Shown: piece after piece, positions 40,461 to 48,559 of the stretch | Layout: the number at the start of each line of letters is the position of its first letter | Numbering within the stretch: position 1 is the first letter of the stretch | Assembly (NCBI RefSeq): GCF_002860165.1 | Contig: NZ_PGUZ01000030.1 | Location: 1-56,533 of the forward strand | Reading direction: 5' to 3' | Length of the DNA: 56,533 nucleotides | DNA from: Bacillus sp. V3-13 | GTDB taxonomy: Bacteria; Bacillota; Bacilli; Bacillales; Cytobacillaceae | The notes under the pieces: model-generated | Database searches by the model: none | What the model was told of the DNA's origin: nothing | The model's input: the letters and a program-made list of their open reading frames with translations, nothing else | Position numbers and translations under genes: made by a program

Positions 40461-40631
40461 TTAATAGGTCCGCATTTTCTTTATAAAGGAACGGTTATAT
40501 TCATTAAGAAGATGGTCGAGCTCTTGGCTGTGGCGAATTGCTGCTGTCGAATTTAATCCTGTTTTGCCAGCGATTTGAATGAGTTCAGCACGCTTTTGTT
40601 CAATTAGGGAAAGCAAATTTTGTTTCGACAC
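40461..40631 (-). CDS. ynzD: Spo0E-family aspartyl-phosphate phosphatase YnzD
   Basis: A 56-residue two-helix protein with the family signature HSQELDHLLNEY. Spo0E-like phosphatases dephosphorylate Spo0A and delay sporulation. Start GTG 40631 is used because AAAGGAG lies 8 nt upstream; the in-frame ATG at 40649 overlaps that site. The place upstream of ccdA is that of B. subtilis ynzD. It acts opposite to the sirA branch of Spo0A control found 4 kb away. Confidence 0.88.
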   Translation of the reverse strand: MSKQNLLSLIEQKRAELIQIAGKTGLNSTAAIRHSQELDHLLNEYNRSFIKKMRTY

Positions 40632-40984
40632 GGCTGATACTCCTTTCATGGAAAATGGAAGAGTTACCTGAGAGATTATGTATAAAGATGAAAGATAATA
40701 GCAATAAATGTTTAAACCTTTTAACAGTATAGCGGATTAAGATGATTAATTCAAAAGAAAAACCAGGATATTTCAAGTTATTTAGTTAACAATTTTTACC
40801 TCGATAAAAAAGAGACCCTTACTGTCAAAAACCTTTCATTTTTTACTGCTGTTTTCGTTATGAATGTTACAGATATAGTGAAAAAGATAAGGTATTTTCA
40901 AAAATTGTTCACATCTTGTCCATTACCATTAAAAGAAAATTTTTGTTAGAATGAATACGAATCGATTGAAACGGAGTTGTGATT
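40632..40984. other. Divergent intergenic region ynzD/ccdA
   Basis: About 350 bp, AT-rich, with promoters implied for both genes. TAGAAT at 40947-40952 is a possible -10 for ccdA. I see no strong hairpin or known operator. Confidence 0.4.
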
Positions 40985-41692
40985 ATGACCGACGTAAATA
41001 TTTTTCTGGCCCTTGGTGCAGGGTTTTTAAGTTTCATCTCACCTTGCTGCCTGCCGCTGTACCCGGCCTTTCTCTCATATATAACCGGAATGTCCGTTGG
41101 GGACTTGAAGAGTGACAATGCGAAACTTCCAAAGCGGAGCATGCTCCATACATTGTTCTTTTTAATCGGATTTTCCAGTATTTTTATAGCACTGGGGTTT
41201 AGCGCCTCACTAATCGGAACTATTTTCAAAGAGTATCAGGATTTAATCCGCCAAATTGGTGCGATTCTAATCGTATTATTTGGCTTGATTATTGTAGGAG
41301 TCCTCAAGCCTGAATTTCTTATGAAGGAAAGAAGATTTGAATTTAAAAACCGGCCTCCCGGTTACTTGGGTTCAGCTTTAATCGGTGTTGCATTTGCTGC
41401 CGGATGGACCCCATGCACAGGTCCAATTTTAGGCGCTGTCTTTTCACTGTCATCAACGAATCCTTCCTCGTCCATGATTTATATGATTGCGTATATCCTT
41501 GGCTTTGCCATTCCATTTTTCGTTTTATCATTTTTCGTCGGGAGGATGCAATGGATTAAGCGAAACAGTGTTAAGATCATGAAAATCGGCGGATATATTA
41601 TGATCGTTATGGGTGTTGTTCTGTATTTTGACGGGATGACGAAAATTATTGCGATTTTCTCCGGCTTGTTTGGCGGTTTTACCGGTTTTTGA
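40985..41692 (+). CDS. ccdA: Cytochrome c biogenesis thiol transporter CcdA
   Basis: A 235-residue protein, the exact length of B. subtilis CcdA, with six membrane helices and the two redox cysteines in [17 protein letters not shown] and [11 protein letters not shown]. It passes reducing equivalents across the membrane for ResA and StoA, in cytochrome c maturation and spore cortex synthesis. ATG 40985 lies 8 nt after GGAG; GTG 40979 is in frame but too close to it. Confidence 0.96.
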   Translation: MTDVNIFLALGAGFLSFISPCCLPLYPAFLSYITGMSVGDLKSDNAKLPKRSMLHTLFFLIGFSSIFIALGFSASLIGTIFKEYQDLIRQIGAILIVLFGLIIVGVLKPEFLMKERRFEFKNRPPGYLGSALIGVAFAAGWTPCTGPILGAVFSLSSTNPSSSMIYMIAYILGFAIPFFVLSFFVGRMQWIKRNSVKIMKIGGYIMIVMGVVLYFDGMTKIIAIFSGLFGGFTGF

Positions 41693-41882
41693 TGAAACAT
41701 GCCCACGTGAAATAACGGTAACAAAGTTCGAAATTTGTCGGATTCTTTCAATTGAAAATTAGGACAGGTTTCGATATATTTGAAGCAGTGTTCATTTGTA
41801 ACGGACTAATGTATTTTTAATAATTTTACCGAACCATTCAATAGACTTTTCATCCGTTGTGAGTATCAAGGAGGAAGCCGCG

Positions 41883-42242
41883 TTGGCAAAAATATTAATT
41901 GTAGATGATGCAAAATTCATGAGAGTAACATTGTCCCATATTTTAAAAAAAGCAGACCATGAAATCGTCGGAGAGTGTGGAAACGGTAAAGAAGCGGTCA
42001 GTTTGTATCGTGCATTCCAACCTGATTTAGTCACAATGGATATAACAATGCCCGAAATGAGCGGACTGGAAGCTGTAAGGGTTATCAAAAATGAATTTCC
42101 TGAGGCAAAGGTCATTATGTGTTCATCGATGGGTCAGCAGAAAATCATCGTCGAAGCGATCGAGGCGGGCGCCAAAGACTTTATTCTCAAACCATTTGAT
42201 GAAGCACGTGTGATGGACGCTGTTAATAGAGTGTTAAGTTGA
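41883..42242 (+). CDS. ccdB: CheY-like single-domain response regulator CcdB (YneI)
   Basis: A 119-residue receiver domain with acidic pair Asp8-Asp9, phospho-acceptor Asp53 (VTMDITMP) and Lys103 (ILKP); no output domain. It lies between ccdA and ccdC as in B. subtilis, where this gene (yneI) is not needed for cytochrome c synthesis. Start TTG 41883 follows AAGGAGG by 8 nt. Confidence 0.92.
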   Translation: MAKILIVDDAKFMRVTLSHILKKADHEIVGECGNGKEAVSLYRAFQPDLVTMDITMPEMSGLEAVRVIKNEFPEAKVIMCSSMGQQKIIVEAIEAGAKDFILKPFDEARVMDAVNRVLS

Positions 42243-42260
42243 TAGTTATAAATGAATCTT

Positions 42261-42312
42261 AAAGGCTGGCAGCATCGGAACCGTTCTTCCATTTGCGCCA
42301 GCTTTTTTTTAA
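42261..42312 (+). terminator. Terminator after ccdB
   Basis: GCTGGC at 42265-42270 pairs with GCCAGC at 42297-42302, with a T8 tail and an imperfect inner stem. Confidence 0.8.
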
Positions 42313-42478
42313 AGTGCAAAATGGCCGCGGCAGAGTCGTTAGCGCCCGGGGAAATTGATTTTATCCGCAATTCGATGAAAATATCCGCGGACAACCTCCC
42401 GGAAAATGCCTTTTAGCCAAGCTCTTTTTAAGTTATAATGATTCAGACAACAATGAAATTTATGTGAGGATGAAGTTT

Positions 42479-42970
42479 ATGAACATGGTCATTGCTTCTT
42501 CGATTGGAGCGATTGGCATGGCGATTCTTGTCATGTTCATCCGGATAAAGGCTGCAAGCAAACCGGTCACAGCGAGAAAAATTATTCTGCCGCCGATTTT
42601 TATGAGTACTGGCGCCTTGATGTTTTTATTTCCTGTTTTTCGGGTGACCCCTCTGGAAATAATAGAAGCATCAACCGTCGGTATGCTGTTTTCCATCCTT
42701 TTAATCAAAACCTCCCGTTTTGAAATTCGGAAAAATAAAATTTATTTACAGCGTTCAAAAGCATTTGTGTTCATTTTAATTGGCTTGCTGATCATCCGGA
42801 TCATCGGAAAAACGGTGCTGAGCGCGTCGATCGATTATGGTGAACTAAGCGGAATGTTTTGGATTCTTGCATTTGGCATGATCGTGCCGTGGCGAGTGGC
42901 GATGTACTTAAGCTACAGAAAGCTGTACAGTGAAATCCATGGGCCGCCAAGACCGGTCCGCTTTCAATAA
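42479..42970 (+). CDS. ccdC: CcdC (YneJ) membrane protein
   Basis: A 163-residue protein with about five membrane helices and strong local match to B. subtilis CcdC (KIILPPIFMSTGALMF, then VGMLFSILLIKTS, then DYGELSGMFWILAFGMIVPWR). Function unknown; not required for cytochrome c. ATG 42479 follows GTGAGGATG; an earlier GTG 42464 overlaps it. Its stop codon abuts the MITE-like repeat. Confidence 0.93.
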   Translation: MNMVIASSIGAIGMAILVMFIRIKAASKPVTARKIILPPIFMSTGALMFLFPVFRVTPLEIIEASTVGMLFSILLIKTSRFEIRKNKIYLQRSKAFVFILIGLLIIRIIGKTVLSASIDYGELSGMFWILAFGMIVPWRVAMYLSYRKLYSEIHGPPRPVRFQ

Positions 42971-43106
42971 AAAGGGGCTGCCTAAAACGTCCATATTAAG
43001 TAAAATGCACTCAAATTAAAAACCCAAAAATGTTGATTTAACAGCATTCTTGGGTTTTATTTTTTTAAGGCTTCGGCTGAAATACCACTTTTGGGACAGC
43101 CCCTTT
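42971..43106. repeat. MITE-like inverted-repeat element of 136 bp, bidirectional terminator
   Basis: The ends AAAGGGGCTG are perfect 10-bp inverted repeats at 42971 and 43106, with similar sequence just inside (CCTAAAA against TCCCAAAA). Inside lies a 17-bp imperfect palindrome around 43018-43058 (AAAACCCAA... with ...TTGGGTTTT) and a T7 tail. The terminal GGGGCTGTCCCAAAA type is common at ends of IS1182-like elements in Bacilli (recall, not searched). It fills the whole gap between the stop codons of ccdC and yneK and would terminate both. Confidence 0.65.
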
Positions 43107-43108
43107 TA

Positions 43109-43537
43109 TTATTCGAAAAGATGTTTATATGGTGTAATATCAATTTGTTTTTCTGCCAGCTTTTTTCTTAAAAATTTATGGTCACGTTTCGGCGTCGCTA
43201 AAATATAGCCGCGAATGACAAGATCTTCGGTAATTTGTTCGGCATGGTCCTTAAGCGCGAGCTCGCCGATCTTTCCAGCGATTTTGTGCCTGGCCACATC
43301 CCTGAATAATTCCGGGACCGGGCTTACCAAATCATCAAGGAGCTCCTTCTGGCTGTCATTCCAGAGCTGCCTCGTTTTATTCACATAATGCTCTTCCCAA
43401 TCCATATCCGATTTGCCATCTTCCTTCGGGAGCCTCTTCAGGAATTTGCGAAACATAAAAAATCCGCCAATGGCAAAAGAACCTATCAAAATAAAAATCC
43501 AAAATAGAATAAACCATAAAAACCAGCCTTCAAGCAT
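43109..43537 (-). CDS. yneK: DUF2621 membrane protein YneK
   Basis: A 142-residue protein with one N-terminal membrane helix (FLWFILFWIFILIGSFAIGGFFMF) and a soluble domain WEEHYVNKTRQLW to PKRDHKFLRKKL. This is the DUF2621/YneK family, function unknown. ATG 43537 follows GGTGAGG; a longer in-frame start at 43588 has no ribosome site. The position after ccdC is the B. subtilis order. Confidence 0.88.
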   Translation of the reverse strand: MLEGWFLWFILFWIFILIGSFAIGGFFMFRKFLKRLPKEDGKSDMDWEEHYVNKTRQLWNDSQKELLDDLVSPVPELFRDVARHKIAGKIGELALKDHAEQITEDLVIRGYILATPKRDHKFLRKKLAEKQIDITPYKHLFE

Positions 43538-43799
43538 AATCCTCACCTGCAAATCCAGTTTAAGCAGTTGCCCGCTCACGCTTTCCATCCTATTATAATG
43601 TTTTCAAAGTCAGATCGACAAGCCGAAAATTTCCCGTGATCAATGACCAGCACTTTGATAGTACGGGAAGTCATGGAAAGAATGCTTCTCTCTTAGCTAT
43701 GTCGGTGGTTTCAAAATCTCTTATTATGTTTGAAAGCCATTAAAACAACCCATATTTAAAACTTATTCATATATAAAAAGTAAAGAAGGGATGATAGAC

Positions 43800-44510
43800 A
43801 TGGTTAAATTTTTTATTGACCCGGGGCATGGGGGAAGGGATTCTGGTGCAATCGGTAACGGCATCGAGGAGAAACAGATTAATTTACAAATTGCTTTAAA
43901 AGTCAGGGATATTCTTATGGCTGAATACGAAAATACAGAGATCAAAATGAGCCGGACCAGCAACCAAACCGTGAGCCTTGCAGAACGAACAGCTTTGGCG
44001 AACGGCTGGGGAGCCAATTATCTGCTTTCGATTCATGTGAATTCCGGCGGTGGAACAGGATATGAAGATTATATCTATTCTGGAACAGGAGCACCGACAA
44101 CCAGCTATCAAAATATCGTTCATGAAGAAGCAGTAAAAATTACGGGCTTCCGTGACCGCGGCAAAAAACAAGCCAACTTTCATATGCTTCGAGAAACGGC
44201 AATGCCTGCGCTGCTGACAGAGAACGGCTTTATCGACAACCAGGCAGATGCGGCCAGCCTAAAGCAAGCTTCATTTATTGAAAGAATCGCCCGGGGACAT
44301 GTGAATGGACTTGCCCGCGCTTTCAACTTGCCGCAGAAAAAGGATGGATCAGTTACGACTTTCGAACCAATGATGTATACGGTAAAAGCCGGGGATACAC
44401 TGAGTGAACTTGCTGTGAGGTTTGGTACATCGGTGGGAGAGTTGGTGCGGTTGAATAATATTAAGGATCCGGACTTGATTCGGGCGGGGGAGAGGATTCG
44501 GGTTAGATGA
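43800..44510 (+). CDS. N-acetylmuramoyl-L-alanine amidase, CwlC-like with LysM domain
   Basis: A 236-residue enzyme with an Amidase_3 domain at residues 1-175: zinc ligands in FIDPGHGG, the following Glu of NGIEEKQ and SIHVNSGGGTG, and the catalytic LLTENGFID. The sequence is close to B. subtilis CwlC, which lyses the mother cell late in sporulation. In CwlC the C-terminus has SPOR-type repeats; here residues 190-236 are one LysM domain (YTVKAGDTLSELAVRFG), so the wall-binding module has been exchanged. No signal peptide, as in CwlC. ATG 43800 is preferred over 43791 for agreement with CwlC. Confidence 0.88.
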   Translation: MVKFFIDPGHGGRDSGAIGNGIEEKQINLQIALKVRDILMAEYENTEIKMSRTSNQTVSLAERTALANGWGANYLLSIHVNSGGGTGYEDYIYSGTGAPTTSYQNIVHEEAVKITGFRDRGKKQANFHMLRETAMPALLTENGFIDNQADAASLKQASFIERIARGHVNGLARAFNLPQKKDGSVTTFEPMMYTVKAGDTLSELAVRFGTSVGELVRLNNIKDPDLIRAGERIRVR

Positions 44511-44656
44511 AGACAGTTTTTAATTGATTAGGGAGAACAATCATTTAGACGATTTGTTCTCCTGATTTTTTAAAAACATAATACATGGTTTAAAGCCAAA
44601 GATTTTAATTTAAGGACATTAAAATTGTCCGTTTTCTGGTCAAACCTCTTTCCTGC

Positions 44657-44685
44657 TTGATAGACTAATTATTAACATGTATAAT
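44657..44685 (+). promoter_or_regulatory. Promoter of the selenocysteine tRNA
   Basis: TTGATA (44657-44662), 17 bp, TATAAT (44680-44685). Predicted start about 10 nt before the tRNA 5-prime end. Confidence 0.8.
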
Positions 44686-44702
44686 TGGAATGCTCAATAT
44701 AC

Positions 44703-44796
44703 GGGGCTGAATGGGGTACTGGTGTCCCCCACGGTCTTCAAAACCGCTTGTGACCTGCGTGCCAGGTCAGGTGGGTTCGATTCCCACGCAGTCCCG
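44703..44796 (+). tRNA. selC: tRNA-Sec (anticodon TCA)
   Basis: The anticodon loop CTTCAAA (44736-44742) sits on stem CGGT/ACCG, giving anticodon TCA at 44738-44740. A long variable arm GACCTG/CAGGTC (44752-44757 with 44763-44768) and T arm GTGGG/CCCAC with TTCGATT loop follow. The acceptor GGGGCTG pairs with CAGTCCC (one G-U); the eighth pair is A-G. The long variable arm, 8+5 layout and UCA anticodon fit selC. CCA is not encoded here, because the 3-prime half has been replaced by the island copy; the decayed original at 47767-47829 does carry CCA. No selA, selB or selD lies in the window. Confidence 0.88.
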
Positions 44797-44797
44797 C
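44737..44797 (+). repeat. attL: 3-prime half of tRNA-Sec
   Basis: 61 bp starting in the anticodon loop that recur at 47767-47826. The first 38 bp are identical; the rest differs by one deletion and two substitutions. This is the left junction of the island and keeps the tRNA intact. Confidence 0.9.
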
Positions 44798-44827
44798 AAA
44801 AAAACCTTTAACGGCAAGGGTTACGCT

Positions 44828-44931
44828 GTTTTACCGTTGTTTTAAGGACGGTAATTTTAAACGTAATACCATAACGTATTTTACCCGTTTTGAGGGTAAA
44901 CCGTTGGCAACCGTTAATGGTAAACCGTTGG
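44828..44931. repeat. Candidate integrase arm-type sites
   Basis: Between attL and the integrase, GGTAAACCGTTGG occurs twice as direct repeats (44895-44907 and 44919-44931, 24-bp period), with related TTACCGT/ACGGTAA inverted copies near 44831-44854. Clustered repeats next to the core site are typical arm-binding sites for tyrosine recombinases. Confidence 0.6.
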
Positions 44932-45015
44932 TGAACTACATAGTATTTAACGCATTTATAGCCTGCTATTAACGTGATGTACGCAAATCTATTACGTTAT
45001 AGGAGGCTTTTTATT

Positions 45016-45993
45016 ATGGCAGGAATACGCAAGTTTAAACGGGAAGGCAAGTTAAAGCAGAGCGAAAAGCGTACCGCAGTTACTAATGCCGTTGGTAAGC
45101 TGACATTAAAGGAAATGCACCGTAACTTTATGCGGTATAAAAGGGCAGAAGGGTTAGCTCCCCGAACTTTACACGATTACGAAGTAACGTTTGGCTACCT
45201 GTTAGATTTTATCGGCGGTGACTTGCATAAGAACGAAATAACCGCAGAAGTATTTATTGCGTATAAGGATTATATGCTAAACGATAAGGGCTACTCACCA
45301 CATACGGTAAACGTAAGGGTACGCGCACTACACGCCTTTTTAAAATACTGCTACGAAGAAGGGTATATATTAGAGCCGTTGCATAACAAAGTAAAAACGG
45401 TCAAAGCACCGATAGATAACGTGGATGCACTAACGCCACAAGAAGTTAAGGCATTGTTATCCGTTATAGACGAGGATTGGTTTACCCAGTACCGTGATAA
45501 GGTGATTATTATAACGCTACTTGATACCATGACAAGGGTAGGCGAATTGTTTGCGGTTAAGAGGGATAACGTTGATTTAAACGGCGGTACGATTTATTTA
45601 GAGGGTACAACAGTAAAAACACGGCAAGGGCGTACAGTACCGATAAGCTACCGTACTTGTAAGTTATTAGCGGAGTATATGCAGGAAACAGCCGATTTTA
45701 ATAGCGAGTATCTATTTGTTACGTATGATGGGCGGAAGTTAAATGAAGCTACATTTAGGCATAGCCTGCGTGATTACGGAAAGAAAGCAGGGTTAAAAGG
45801 TAACATACATCCGCATAAACTACGGCATACAGGGGCGTTATTGTACGTTATGGCAGGCGGTGATCCATTTAGTTTGCAAAAGATATTAGGGCATAACGAT
45901 ATTAGCATGACACGGCGTTATATACAGATGGCTAACGCAAATGTTAAAGATAAGCATGAGCGGTTTAGCCCGTTAAATAACATAAAGTTTTAA
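45016..45993 (+). CDS. Tyrosine-type site-specific recombinase (island integrase)
   Basis: A 325-residue phage-integrase-family protein. Residues 28-112 are a SAM-like core-binding domain and 135-312 the catalytic domain with Arg174 (TRVGEL), His267-x-x-Arg270 (HPHKLRH), His293 (LGHNDI) and Tyr302. Codons differ from the flanks, with many GTA, ACG and TTA choices, consistent with transfer. ATG 45016 follows AGGAGG by 9 nt; an in-frame ATG at 44974 lacks a site. It is expected to recombine the 38-bp identical tRNA-Sec core. Confidence 0.94.
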   Translation: MAGIRKFKREGKLKQSEKRTAVTNAVGKLTLKEMHRNFMRYKRAEGLAPRTLHDYEVTFGYLLDFIGGDLHKNEITAEVFIAYKDYMLNDKGYSPHTVNVRVRALHAFLKYCYEEGYILEPLHNKVKTVKAPIDNVDALTPQEVKALLSVIDEDWFTQYRDKVIIITLLDTMTRVGELFAVKRDNVDLNGGTIYLEGTTVKTRQGRTVPISYRTCKLLAEYMQETADFNSEYLFVTYDGRKLNEATFRHSLRDYGKKAGLKGNIHPHKLRHTGALLYVMAGGDPFSLQKILGHNDISMTRRYIQMANANVKDKHERFSPLNNIKF

Positions 45994-46223
45994 ACGTACT
46001 AGCCTGCCATTTGCGGTGGGCTTTTTCTTTATCCTCTTATATTTACTTATCTAACTATCATTGGATAAAATAAACATATAGAGATTAGGGGGGATAGTTT
46101 TGCAATCTTTTTCGCAAAGAATGGGGTATAAACCTATTAAAACTATTATACAAACAGAATCGATGGATAATACGTTAAGAACAGGAATATGGAATGTTAT
46201 TTATATAAACTTTTTGGAAACTC

Positions 46224-46469
46224 TTAAAAAAGGTGGGAGTAGAGGTTTTGAATCTGGTCTTCATAATCAGAGATGAGTTGATCCTGTTTTTTGTTCTCTT
46301 TCGTAAACAGTTGCGGCATTTGTTCTAAAGCTGCATTTTTCCATTGCCTCAATTGGTTTGCATGGATCACATGTTGGGAAGCGAGTTCGCTTAAGGACTT
46401 CTCTTCCTTCAATATTTCTAGCACGATTTGAGATTTAAACTCTGGAGTATATCGATTTCTTTTTGTCAT
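46224..46469 (-). pseudogene. IS3-family transposase OrfA, truncated
   Basis: An 81-residue frame starting MTKRNRYTPEFKSQIVLEIL with a helix-turn-helix (SLSELASQHVIHANQLRQWK). The C-terminal leucine zipper region stops abruptly after DYEDQIQNL where the IS joins the disrupted gene. No OrfB integrase domain is left, so it is inactive. Confidence 0.85.
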
Positions 46470-46517
46470 AAACCTACTTTAACATCTCCTCATTTCGTGT
46501 CTAGTTTTATGGGTCCA
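46227..46517 (-). mobile_element. IS3-family element remnant (one end only)
   Basis: The preserved terminus, read on the minus strand from 46517, is TGGACCCATAAAACTAGACA followed by the OrfA ribosome site and gene. The other end and orfB are missing; the left junction near 46227-46236 is imprecise. It interrupts the AbiJ-like gene. Confidence 0.75.
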
Positions 46518-47540
46518 TTATAAAGAAAAGGTAGTTCAAGAGGCTTTTAATATTAAACCTTTGCAAGAAGAAGTTGAAAATTCTCCTAAGAATTTAATCA
46601 TTACCGAAGGTAAAACTGATTGGAAACATTTAAAGCAAGCATTAAATAAGTTAAACCTGCAAGATATTTTAGGGGAAATAGAGTTTTTAGAATTTGAAGA
46701 GGATATCGAAATGGGGAGCAGTAACTTATTTAATCTTTGTACTTCACTGTCAAAATTAAATCAAAACAAAAAGATAATTGCAATTTTTGATCGAGATGAA
46801 CCGGCTTTCATTAGAAAAGTATCAGGAGGAGATGGTGTCAGCTTTAGATCATGGGGAAATAATGTTTATTCATTTACTCTTCCAGTTCCTTCTCACAGAG
46901 AAGCTACCCCTCACATTTCCATTGAACATTATTATAAAGATGAAGAGATAAAGTTAGAAGATGAGAATGGGAGAAGGTTATATATAGGGAATGAATTTTC
47001 TTTGACATATGGTTTGCATATTTTTGAAGAAAAAATTTGTAAAAATAAAAATAAGTGTGGAGAAAACTCTATTCAAATTATAGATAATGGTGTTTGTCGT
47101 ATCAGTGATGAAAGTATTAATATTGCCCTTACTAAAAGTAGATTTGCCAATTATATTCTCACTGAAAGACCGCCATTTGATAATATTGATTTTCAAAGTT
47201 TTTTGTTGGTTTATGAAGTGGTTAGAGAAATATTAAATGCAGAATAAAATGGTTTTCATCATGGTTGAAAGGGGAACCAAAGTGGTCCATAAATTTTAAT
47301 GATGATTATTACAGGGGACCAATGGAAACCAATAGAGTCTATGGAGGCTTATAAGTTACTATTCTTGTTGACCAATTATTGCCGAAATACACATTAACTA
47401 ACTATACAGATAAAATCAAGTATATAATTTACAAAAGCTAAATTAACAAGGGTTTAGTTTACCTTACAAACATACAACTAACCTGCGATTCTAACTTGAA
47501 AGGGTAGAGATCACTTTTTATCCCATCATTCGCAGTATTA

Positions 47541-47570
47541 AAGGCTATCATTTCGGATAGCCTTTTTCTT
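47541..47570 (+). terminator. Terminator near the right end of the island
   Basis: AAGGCTATC at 47541-47549 pairs perfectly with GATAGCCTT at 47556-47564, with T5CTT tail. The 290 bp between it and the disrupted gene hold no convincing ORF. Confidence 0.8.
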
Positions 47571-47766
47571 AAAAGTAGTCTATCACTAGAAGCAAATGAG
47601 CGATAAAAGCTCATATGACTGGCAAATAAAACGGTATTGTGGTGCCATGCTTGGTGCCCAAGTTTTTAAAATTAGAAACCATAAAAAAATATTAGAAATC
47701 AACAAACCTTGATTTAACAGTATTGCAGGGTACATCAAGGTACTAGAAAAACAGATGCTAGCAAAG

Positions 47767-47826
47767 TTCAAAACCGCTTGTGACCTGCGTGCCAGGTCAG
47801 GTGGTTCGGTTCCCACACAGTCCCGC
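47767..47826 (+). repeat. attR: decayed original 3-prime half of tRNA-Sec
   Basis: 60 bp matching 44737-44797 with one lost G in the T arm and two substitutions, followed by CA so that the 3-prime terminus reads GCCA. The encoded CCA suggests this is the original chromosomal 3-prime end. Confidence 0.88.
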
Positions 47827-47852
47827 CAACTCAACCCATCTGTTTAGTACAT

Positions 47853-47880
47853 AGACCGACGCGCAACCGGTCTTTTTTTT
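47853..47880 (+). terminator. Probable original terminator of tRNA-Sec
   Basis: AGACCG at 47853-47858 pairs with CGGTCT at 47868-47873, then seven more T. It lies 27 bp after attR, where a tRNA terminator would be expected before integration. Confidence 0.75.
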
Positions 47881-48183
47881 ATTTGGTGATACCCAAATGG
47901 TGCTATTGCAATCAAGGTGCCTAAACCTTAATCAAGTAACCCATTTAAATGTCACCAGCTATTGCTCCTATTTTAACAGTATATATCAAGCCGATGCCAT
48001 CTAGCTTCAATTCTGTGAGGTGATTTGTGTAATAGCATAGGGGAAACAAAGGAGAATTAAAACACGCTCCTAAACCTTAATTTTACCAGGGTAGGAGTGC
48101 GTCTTCTTTACAGCGTTTTTGGAAAGAGAGGAAACAAAGTAGCATTTAGACATCACTAAAAAAGCCAACTTTTATTGGGCTGA

Positions 48184-48336
48184 CTATAAACAAACTTTTA
48201 TAAATTGTTCTCCCAATGGAGAAAGTTGTATTTTACCTTTTTGAATCCAAGGCTCCATATCTTGAAATTCTGTAGATTTATTGGCTTCTTTAGCCTTCAT
48301 CTTGTAAAGGTGATTTATGGAAAATTTGGCTGTCAT
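48184..48336 (-). CDS. Possible small protein or gene remnant of 50 residues
   Basis: On the minus strand MTAKFSINHLYKMKAKEANK continues to WIQKGKIQLSPLGEQFIKVCL. Composition is protein-like, with tidy lysine/glutamate helices and a C-terminal block that looks conserved. No ribosome site precedes the ATG, so a remnant of a larger or phage-type gene is equally likely. Confidence 0.3.
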   Translation of the reverse strand: MTAKFSINHLYKMKAKEANKSTEFQDMEPWIQKGKIQLSPLGEQFIKVCL

Positions 48337-48559
48337 AAGAAATTTCTACTAATCCTAGTCTTTGAATGTTCATAAGAGTGGTGGCAATGCCAAAGCGAGA
48401 CCGCATTTCTATAGAGAGCAAATGATTCAAGTAGTAATTAATCTTCAAACTTCATTTGAGATATTAGTAAGAAATACACATAAGCTTGTATTAATTAATA
48501 ATAATACTACACAAGATCAACTGGAGAAAGCCTCTTGCAGCAACCTCCTTACAATTGAG

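Larger units (their letters stand above)
46100..47247 (+). pseudogene. Disrupted AbiJ-NTD-like / Toprim abortive-infection gene
   Basis: TTG 46100, behind AGGGGGGAT, opens a frame MQSFSQRMGYKPIKTIIQTE that continues DNTLRTGIWNVIY, the look of the AbiJ N-terminal domain 4 family. The frame is lost at an IS3-family remnant (about 46227-46517). After the remnant an open frame resumes at about 46519 (YKEKVVQEAFNIKP) and runs to 47247. That part has a Toprim-like core: LIITEGKTDWKHL (Glu) and IIAIFDRDEP (Asp-x-Asp). The two parts probably once formed one protein; the IS and a deletion removed the middle. The 3-prime part might still be translated from TTG 46561, giving 228 residues. Confidence 0.7.
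44737..47826 (+). mobile_element. tRNA-Sec genomic island of about 3 kb
   Basis: The element is bounded by direct repeats of the tRNA-Sec 3-prime half and carries a tyrosine recombinase right beside attL, the standard layout of tRNA-targeting islands. Cargo is a defence-like gene disrupted by an IS3-family remnant. No replication, transfer or excisionase gene is recognised, so it may be a satellite or a reduced relic. Decay in attR (one deletion, two substitutions) suggests the integration is old. Confidence 0.87.
47829..48559. other. Gene-poor region right of the island
   Basis: About 730 bp. It begins with a terminator AGACCG/CGGTCT plus T8 (47853-47880), probably the original tRNA-Sec terminator. 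A second, bulged hairpin lies at 48064-48102. Apart from a possible 50-codon minus-strand fragment at 48184-48336 I see no gene. Confidence 0.6.

Noticed and set aside
44895-44931. CRISPR array
   Set aside because: Only two short direct repeats with an 11-bp gap and no cas gene; better read as integrase arm sites.
47248-47540. A gene in the right part of the island
   Set aside because: All frames are short and lack ribosome sites.
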